Shown here: positions 56,912 to 64,000 of the stretch, piece after piece
Position numbering within the stretch: position 1 is the first letter of the stretch
Layout: each line of letters opens with the position of its first letter
Assembly (NCBI GenBank): GCA_025201345.1
Contig: JAIXMG010000005.1
Location: 1,054,001-1,118,000, forward strand
Length of the DNA: 64,000 nucleotides
DNA from: Thamnidium elegans
Taxonomy: Eukaryota; Mucoromycota; Mucoromycetes; Mucorales; Mucoraceae
Reading direction: 5' to 3'
The notes under the pieces: model-generated
What the model was told of the DNA's origin: nothing
Database searches by the model: none
Seen by the model: only the letters and a program-made list of their open reading frames with translations
Made by a program: the position numbers and the translations under genes

Positions 56912-59774
56912 ATGAGTGCCCGTAAACTATTATGGTTCATGAACCAACCTGTCAACCATGGCATGCAGCGTCATTGGATGGGCAGACCTCAGTATTTTCA
57001 AACTGCTAGTCGAGTATACAGAGAAGAAGCAGGGTTAGGGAAGCCAACTGGCGTCAAAAAGACAAAGGGGTTAGCAAAGACTAACTGGAACCGACCTTCT
57101 GCAACAACACAACAAGGTGGACAAAGAAATGTAGACATGGGTAAACGAGTTGCACCTAAACGTGATTGGAGCAAACCTGTTGATCAGCATGCCGAGAAAC
57201 ATGCAGGAGAGTCATATAAGACGCACGAACGTCATGTCAATAAGTTTGCTAAGCCGGAGCCCAAGAAGTCCGAGACGTTGCAGCAGAAGAGAGAGCGTAA
57301 GAAGAGAGAAGAGGAGATGCATGCGTTGGCGAAAGAAGAGGAAAAGGAACGACATCAAATTGCTATTCGAAAAGCTAAATTGAAAGCAAAGGAACAGGCA
57401 GAAAGTAATCATATGAAGGATGTGTATATTCCCGAAATTATTAATGTTGCAAATCTTTCACGTATTTTGGGTATTCGTATTGGTATGACAAAAGCTTTAA
57501 AAAAAAAAGAAGTGTATCAAATCTTAATTTATTTTTATAGAGCAATTGATGAGAACAATGGATGAGTTAGATATGGGCAGCACATCTCACGATCGCAGTA
57601 AGTGATATAAATATGATGAAAAGAAGAGGGGTTTTACTTACGTAAGAAATAATAGTGTTAAATGCCGATGAATCCAGTCTTATTGCCATGCAATTAGATA
57701 TGAACCCTATCGTTGATTCAAGACAATCACTTGATTTATTTCCCAGGTACAGTTTCATTTCTTTTTTTTTATAAACATGAATCCTAAAAAAAAAAGCCCG
57801 AAACAGATCTGCTTGCGAAGATCCCAGTAAATTACAGGATCGGCCCCCAATTGTCACTATTATGGGCCATGTCGATCATGGAAAAACAACCTTGTTGGAT
57901 ACGCTTCGTAAAACCTCTGTTGCAGCAGGAGAAGCAGGTGGTATTACTCAGCACATTGGTGCCTTTTCAGGTATATACATATAAAAAAAAAAATGTTGCG
58001 TTGTACTTATACACACGCACAGTCAAGTTGCCTTCTAGTAAAATGATCACTTTTTTGGATACACCAGGCCATGCAGCATTTTCAGCAATGAGACAAAGAG
58101 GAGCACAAGTGACAGATATCATTGTGTTAGTAGTTGCTGCGGATGACGGTGTGATGCCTCAGACGCAAGAAGCAATCCAGCATGCACACGCTGCTAACGT
58201 ACCTCTTGTGGTGGCTATTAACAAATGCGACAAGCCTGGTGTCGACACTAGCCGCGTCAAGCAAGAATTGGCTCGTTACAACGTCCATTTGGAAGAAATC
58301 GGAGGCGAAGTACCTTGTGTAGAAGTATCGGGTCTCACAGGCAAAAACCTAGACCAATTGGAAGAAACAATCGTTACGCTATCTGAAATCCTTGAATTAA
58401 AGGCGGAAAAGGAGAGTGGTGCAGAGGGCGTGGTGATTGAGTCACAGATCGAAAAAGGAAGAGGTAACGTTGCAACAATTTTGGTGCAATCGGGTACGTT
58501 AAAGGCTGGCTCGGTGGTGGTGGCTGGGCAAACATGGTGTAAGGTACGGTCCATGACGGATTATCAAGGAAAACCTGTTAAGGAAGCAACGCCCGGTATG
58601 CCCGTGAAGGTAATTGGGTGGAAAGATGTACCTAGTGCAGGTGATGAAATGTTAACTGCTACAGATGAGGTAATATTAAAAAAAAAGTGAGTTTTTTTTT
58701 TTGTTTTTTTTTTCAAGGTAAATATTAAAATTATTTATAGAATTTGGCCAAGACAGTAGTTGATAACCGTGTTGCACGACATCAAAGAGAACAACAAATC
58801 CGTGATTTGGAAGTGATTAACGATAAACGTCGTCTTCAAAGAGAACAATTGGACCAGGAACGTATGGCGGAAAAGGCTTACAAGAAGGAAATGTACATGT
58901 ATCAAAAGGGTCTGAGGGAAACCTTGCCTGAATCATTAGGTAAAAGATTGAGTGTGATTCAAACTACTTTAAAGGAAGAAAATGGAGATGATGCTAAAAA
59001 GGATATGCTTGAACTTCGCGCAGTCGTTAAAGGTAAAAAAAAAAAAAAATTGTGACCTCACGTGGGGTCACACCTATCGTACCTTTTTGTGTATTCACCC
59101 TCCCTTTTTTTTTTTTTTGACAGGTGATGTAAGTGGTACTGTTGAGGCTGTAGTAGATTGTCTTGCAGGTCTTCAAAATAAACAAATTCGAGTCAAGGTA
59201 GTTCACAGTGGAGTGGGTAATATTTCGGAAGGCGATGTACAATTAGCCGCTGCCTGTGAAGGCAGAGTGATCGGATTTAATGTGAAGGCTGACAAGCGAA
59301 TCTTAGCCGAGGCAGGAAAGATCGGAGTTCCCGTGAAATCGTACTCGGTTATTTATAAGCTTCTGGAAGAAGTGAAGGATACACTAGGTGATATGTTGCC
59401 CCCTGTTGTTACAACACAGGTGGTAGGTGAGGCTGCGTTGTTACAGGTGTTTGATATAAACACAAAGGGTAGAGAAACACGTCCTGTAGCAGGATGTCGT
59501 GTCACCAATGGCTCAATTCATAAAAATGGTCGTGTTCGAGTTGTACGCGATAAAGAGACTGTTTGGGAAGGTAATATTAAAGTATATGTATGTATGTATG
59601 TATATACTAATGCATGTAATAGGTGAATTAAGTGAATTGCGTCAAGTTAAAAAAGATATTACAGAAGCAAAGAAGGGATTGGAATGCGGTATGTCATTTG
59701 AAGGATTTACAGACTTTAAGGCAGGCGATATCATTCAAAGTGTGCAGACTATTGAAACAAAGCAAAAATTATAA
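56912..59774 (+). CDS. IFM1: Mitochondrial translation initiation factor IF-2
   Basis: Eight exons: 56912-57482, 57541-57597, 57656-57746, 57807-57970, 58023-58669, 58741-59032, 59124-59570 and 59623-59774; 806 residues. The GTPase domain shows [12 protein letters not shown] (P-loop), [11 protein letters not shown] (switch I), [20 protein letters not shown] (switch II), NKCDKPG and VSGLTGKNL. The domains after it include [34 protein letters not shown] and [16 protein letters not shown], and the last domain ends in [20 protein letters not shown]. The first 35 residues are basic and Met/His-containing and probably form the mitochondrial presequence; a charged coiled linker ([20 protein letters not shown]) follows. 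It places formyl-Met-tRNA on the mitochondrial small subunit. The acceptor of exon 4 is AAACAG at 57806, not the nearer A-run site. Confidence 0.95.
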
Positions 59775-59930
59775 AAAAAAAAATACCACCTTATTTAGAA
59801 TAAATAGAAAAGCTGACAAATTCCTTATCCAGATTCATGTTTTTTTGTTTTTTTAAAAAGGCGCTTTAATTCCAAATTTAGATTTGGGTTGTGTAGCATG
59901 ACCTCAAGTGTCCGCTTTATGTAGCCCCTG

Positions 59931-59978
59931 ATTGGCCAAATACTTGCTAAATTTAAAATTTTAAAATGTTATAAATAC
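59931..59978 (+). promoter_or_regulatory. CCAAT and TATA elements upstream of the small basic protein gene
   Basis: ATTGG (59931-59935, a reverse CCAAT box) and TTATAAATAC (59969-59978) lie 132-136 and 89-98 bases before the ATG at 60067. A T-tract of about 22 bases lies between the TATA element and the start. Confidence 0.5.
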
Positions 59979-60066
59979 GCACCGAGTTTTTCCCTTTTTT
60001 TTTTTTTTTTTTTTTATATTTATTTTTTTCATACACACAACAAATCTATTTGCTTAAAAAACAAAA

Positions 60067-60489
60067 ATGTTGACTCGACACAATTCTACTTCATCATCAC
60101 ACTGCTCTTCTACTAAATCAAGTCGTTCAATTTGGTCAAAGATCAGTGATTTATTTCATCATTCAAAGAGACGTAATTCTCGTCGTCAAAGTACTACAAC
60201 AGATAGCAGTCATTCTACACTCTCTGAGGAATCAGTAAAAACGGTGGAAACTGTTGATATTGATCGTAACTCTTCGCAAAGACGTCATAGAAAGCAGTTA
60301 GTTAATCATGCAGACTATGGAAGCCCTCAAATGATGATTCCCCCTTTTAGTCCTACTTACTGCAAGACAAATGAATTTCCTTACTCCAACTTTTACAGCA
60401 AGTTGCCTGATGGAAGATGGATGATCAGATATAGAGATGGAAACCGCGATATTCTTCGTACGGATATTATGGAAGGTTACATGATTTAA
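60067..60489 (+). CDS. Small basic Ser-rich protein of unknown function
   Basis: A single-exon ORF of 140 residues. The N-terminal 80 residues are rich in Ser, Arg and His (SIWSKISDLFHHSKRRNSRR) with a possible amphipathic helix; the C-terminal 45 residues are ordered and Tyr-rich (PYSNFYSKLPDGRWMIRYRD, GNRDILRTDIMEGYMI). I think similar small proteins occur in other Mucoromycota, but I know no function. The gene has the best-formed promoter in the window (CCAAT, TATA, T-tract) and a polyadenylation-like AATAAAAAT near 60698, so it is probably well expressed. Confidence 0.65.
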   Translation: MLTRHNSTSSSHCSSTKSSRSIWSKISDLFHHSKRRNSRRQSTTTDSSHSTLSEESVKTVETVDIDRNSSQRRHRKQLVNHADYGSPQMMIPPFSPTYCKTNEFPYSNFYSKLPDGRWMIRYRDGNRDILRTDIMEGYMI

Positions 60490-63171
60490 TCGTGTTACAT
60501 CATAAATTTCCCATACTATTATTTATATTTTTTTTTTCTAAAAAAAAGAAGGCGCATTATACCTAACTATTCCACCCTATTACTTCTTTTTTTTTTTTGT
60601 TAAATTCATAATTATATATATATATATCTATATATACCTTCATCATTTACGCACACACATCTCTCACACACACACATATACTTTTTTGTAAATTTCAATA
60701 ATAAAAATATTCTTTAATTCTAAAAAGTGCTGTTTCAAATTATCTTTGTTTTTAGTGGCTGTAAATTATATTTAAGTCAGTTGGTGGAGAAGCATAAGAC
60801 CCGAGAATGGTGGGTAGTTTGTGCTTGGATAAACGGGGGTCCGCCAAGATGCGAATTTTTTACGTGCGTAATTGATTCAAGAGAGAGAGAGAGAGAGTAG
60901 GGGACCTCGCATAGATTGATTTTTTTTTTTTTTTTTTTTTTTTTTTGAAACGCTTGCAAAAGGATTAGTAATTTATGATTATGCATTATGTAAGACTTAA
61001 TAATTTAAAATACCCTTATTAGTGATTTTTCTTTGTGGAGAAATATTTATCGTATAACTGACAGGCCATGTCTCACAACGGTTGAATGAAAAAACCGAAA
61101 GACCGTACAATATAAAAAAAAAGGCTTTGGATACTTTGTCATCAATTAAAATAGTCGCCGCTTGATAATAATAATACTTGATTTATAAAAAAAAAGATAC
61201 TTGTTTGATGGTCAGGGGGGATCGTAAATTTAACGTTGTCGTTTCTATTTCGAATTTTCTTTCTCGGGCACCGTTTACGCGTGTTACCCTAATTATAGAC
61301 CCTGATGTTATGATATCATTGCTGTTCAATGTTGACATTCTACTTTAGAGCGAAAACAGTTTTCTCCCGTGTCATATTATTTATTTTTGCTAAGGATATT
61401 TTACGTTTACATTATATAAATGACAACACTTTTTTATCGCTCAAAAAAAAACAAAAATAGAATTATCATATGAAAAAGGTTATCGGTTTGATTAAAATGA
61501 AAAAATTCTGTTTTTTTTTCAATGCCGCTTTAAACCTGTCAAAATTTGTAAGATAAAACCCACATGGTTCTTTTTATTACGTATCAAACAAAATGTTCTT
61601 TTAAAACTCCCTTTTTTACATTTTGAAAAAAAAATCAATAGAAAGCTTTTTCTTTACTTCCTATCTATCTTGTGACATGATGTCATGCGAGTGAAATTTG
61701 GATCCAATAAGGCAGCCTTTTTTACGCCTTGGCCAAGATGAAATATTTACATCTAAAAATGATAAAAACCATGTGCCTTTTACCTTTTTATCGACTTACA
61801 TATATTGTGTAATCGTGAGTATATTATTTCATTTCGATCGGAAATAAACTAATAAGATGCAGTCTCGGTCGAAATTGCTTTTGACAAAAAAAAATACATG
61901 TACTTTCTTTTTGCCTGGTTATCACGAGTTATACTGCATTACTGTATCTAAGCTATATTATCTATTAATAAAGTTAGTTCATTACACTTAATTCTGCTCT
62001 CAGGCAAAAAGAAATTTTATGTACAAGAGCATGGTAGTTACCTGTTTATTTTTTACTTTTTTTTTAAAAAAGAACAAAAAGACGCATGAAAAAGTAAACA
62101 AATAGACAAGAGAGAAAGAGAGAAGGTCATTATGCACAAAGGCCTTTCATTACACTTCTTCCCGGAAATACCAGTAGTTTTACGAATTACGATATTTTAT
62201 ACATAATTACTTGATTTGGTGAATTAAAAAATCACTTGAGAGTCCTTCTTTGGTTTCTATGTATAAGCCACTGATCATATTTCCCTTGGTAACTATCACA
62301 CGGAATGTAGCTGAAACCATGAAAAGGGGTGCAAGCGTTCTTTTAGAAAAGAAAAAGTGGCTTGTAGTAAAAAGGAAAATTCTAAATTTAAAAGATTCTA
62401 ATTTTAAATCATGTTGTACATGCCAAGTCTTTGTTTGTGCTGTGTGATTTCTATACAACAAAACTGATCTTTTGTACAATGTAAATTTGTTCTGTAATTC
62501 TTTTCATTATTTATCGAAGGGGGAGGGGGGTTACCAAATACACAATATTTGTGTATTTGCATAATTAGTGGAATTTAATAAATCTGTATTCACTACTATA
62601 TACAATTGCAAGGAGTAAAAAAAAACCCCCCTCCTTAAAACCAATGCCAAGTGTACACATATTGCTTTTTTTTTTTTATAATAAAGAACATTTTTCTTTT
62701 TTAAAAATAAAATAATAAAGGGCTTTATATGCGCTTAAATAGGTGCAAGACGACGATCTTATTATTGAGCTGATTTCTTGAAAACAAATATATACAAATG
62801 TTACATTCTTTTTTTTAAAAAAAAAAAAAATCCAGTAGATTTGTTAGGAAACTCTATTGTTAAGATTTAATTGATAATTCAATAGTTACAATGACATATA
62901 ACGCCATCATTTAATAATAAAAATACTCTGTCCCTGTTATGTATCCAAGCAATAGCAATAAAGGGAGATATTTCTTTCTACTAGTGACAATAAACTCTCT
63001 GCGGAATAAAGAGTTTACATGTTGGATCAGAACCTGGCTTTCAATTCTACTGCATAATCAATCAAGGGCCAAGAGATTGAGAAAGAGAGAACAAAAAGCC
63101 CCGCAGAAATTAAACCTTTTCGAAAGCATTACACTGGATTCGGCTTGAAAGAGAGCAAACAGCAGACAGTT

Positions 63172-63230
<59 letters not shown>

Positions 63231-64000
63231 AGAGATAAATCAGATATTCAGTTGCCAGAAATGACCCAAACTAGATTGAGCTATAGATGTAACCGAGTGA
63301 CTGATATGGACTATGTTACCAGCTGCGCTTTTTATTAACGAAGCACAGATTTGATGTTAGTATGAGGCTGTGAAGGTACTGTGTATCTGTTACCATCCTT
63401 GTGTAAAACGTAGGATCTTTCAAAAGTAGATGTATTTTTTTTCCTTTTAAAAAAAAAGAAGTGTAAGTTTAAGAATTATAGAAAGATGGGTACACTGTAA
63501 CTAATCATTATATATCAACTTATACAAGACTTTTTGAATTCCCCCTTTCACAAAAATATTTAACCTTTCCCTCCCTTTTACTCCCCTGAATTGAATCTTT
63601 TATATTGATTTCTACCGTCAATTAACAAATTTTCTACTATTCAATAACAAAATTCTATTTTTATTTTCAAAACGCACAAAAAGCACTTTTTCTGTTTCAC
63701 AAAAAGTTAACTGAGTGAACAGAATAAACTTTTCCAGCCCCCCCTTTTTTTTCGTATGAGGCTAAATTCAAGTGTACAAAGATATCTCTAGTAAATTCAA
63801 ATATATACTGACATAACCTTTTGGTTGAAAGCAATGATTATATCAGCAAACCAAAAAAAAAAAAAAAAAAAAGTAACGTATTCAGCTTAGCGTCCCTTCT
63901 CCTTTTTTTTTTTTTTTTGCAAAAGGAGACTTTTTTATTATTAAAACGCGTCTGCAAATGACGTTTTTAGTGTGTACGAACAAACTAATAAAGCGTTTCA
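60490..64000. other. AT-rich intergenic region to the end of the window
   Basis: It holds a (GA)n run (60880-60897), a T(26) tract (60920-60945), an A(47) tract (about 63176-63226), T-run/A-run junctions (62060, 62815, 63448) and short unrecognised ORFs at 62207-62479 and 62939-63148. I see no gene, tRNA or rRNA. Confidence 0.55.
63176..63226. repeat. A(47) tract
   Basis: Near-pure A run, followed by (GA)n. It could be the remains of a retrotransposed poly(A) tail, but the sequence to its left shows no recognised element. Confidence 0.85.

Noticed and set aside
62207..62479. 90-codon minus-strand ORF
   Set aside because: Only short, low-information sequence; the segment VSATFRVIVTKGNMISGLYI looks protein-like but nothing around it supports a gene.
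1..64000. CRISPR arrays, operons, bacterial ribosome binding sites
   Set aside because: None seen; gene structure is eukaryotic with spliceosomal introns throughout.

Overview
The window is nuclear DNA of a filamentous fungus, most likely of the Mucoromycota (Mucorales-type). It is very AT-rich and full of homopolymer tracts. Almost every gene is broken by short introns, mostly about 50-110 nt, with GT..AG ends. The proteins are eukaryotic: a G-alpha subunit, E2F, a BCL7-like protein, RNase P p30, metaxin and mitochondrial IF2. Several degenerate elements look like families I associate with Mucorales genomes. I cannot name the species. Exon models below were built by hand; for the genes called as CDS, phases were checked and total lengths are multiples of three.

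Layout: a DDT/CECR2-like chromatin gene runs off the left edge (1-1218, -). It is followed by a degraded Fanzor/TnpB-like relic (1535-2645, -), an FCP/SCP-type CTD phosphatase (3837-5219, +), a transposase 3' scrap (about 5495-5617) and a frameshifted LINE ORF1/gag-like relic (6708-7557, -). Next come flavocytochrome b2 (8136-9955, +), a seven-exon gene of a Mucorales-type family of unknown function with one internal stop (10811-13004, -), and a decayed stretch holding an imperfect duplication and a second Fanzor-like relic (about 15660-16290, -). Then follow a TTC39/IML2-type TPR protein (16991-19553), a peroxisomal SCP-x-type thiolase (20475-21987), a Sel1-repeat protein (23948-24980), a G-alpha with a 6-nt microexon (28221-29830), a RING-H2 protein (32192-33307) and alanine aminotransferase (33585-35202).

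The right half holds, on the minus strand, a WRAP73/WDR8-type WD40 protein (35337-37189) and a BCL7-like SWI/SNF subunit (37327-38323). A Tc1/mariner-like transposase with a nonsense codon (about 39340-40393) and a partial unknown ORF come next. A second TTC39-type gene (43001-45232, -) is divergent from a low-complexity gene (45610-46981). It is followed by an RCC1L-like mitochondrial protein (48312-49713), a two-finger C2H2 factor (50357-51162), E2F (51481-52506), metaxin (53918-55143) convergent with RNase P p30 (55163-56345, -), mitochondrial IF2 (56912-59774) and a small basic protein (60067-60489). The last 3.5 kb is AT-rich intergenic DNA.

The genes are ordinary dispersed eukaryotic genes, not an operon. 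There are loose themes: mitochondrion (mtIF2, metaxin, RCC1L, lactate dehydrogenase), chromatin and cell cycle (CECR2-like, BCL7-like, E2F, WDR8) and signalling (G-alpha, phosphatase). The most unusual signals are two Fanzor-type relics sharing an intron at the same place before the zinc finger, repeated T(n)A(n)G tracts used as 3' splice sites, two microexons (6 and 16 nt), and the unknown family gene with a single in-frame TGA.
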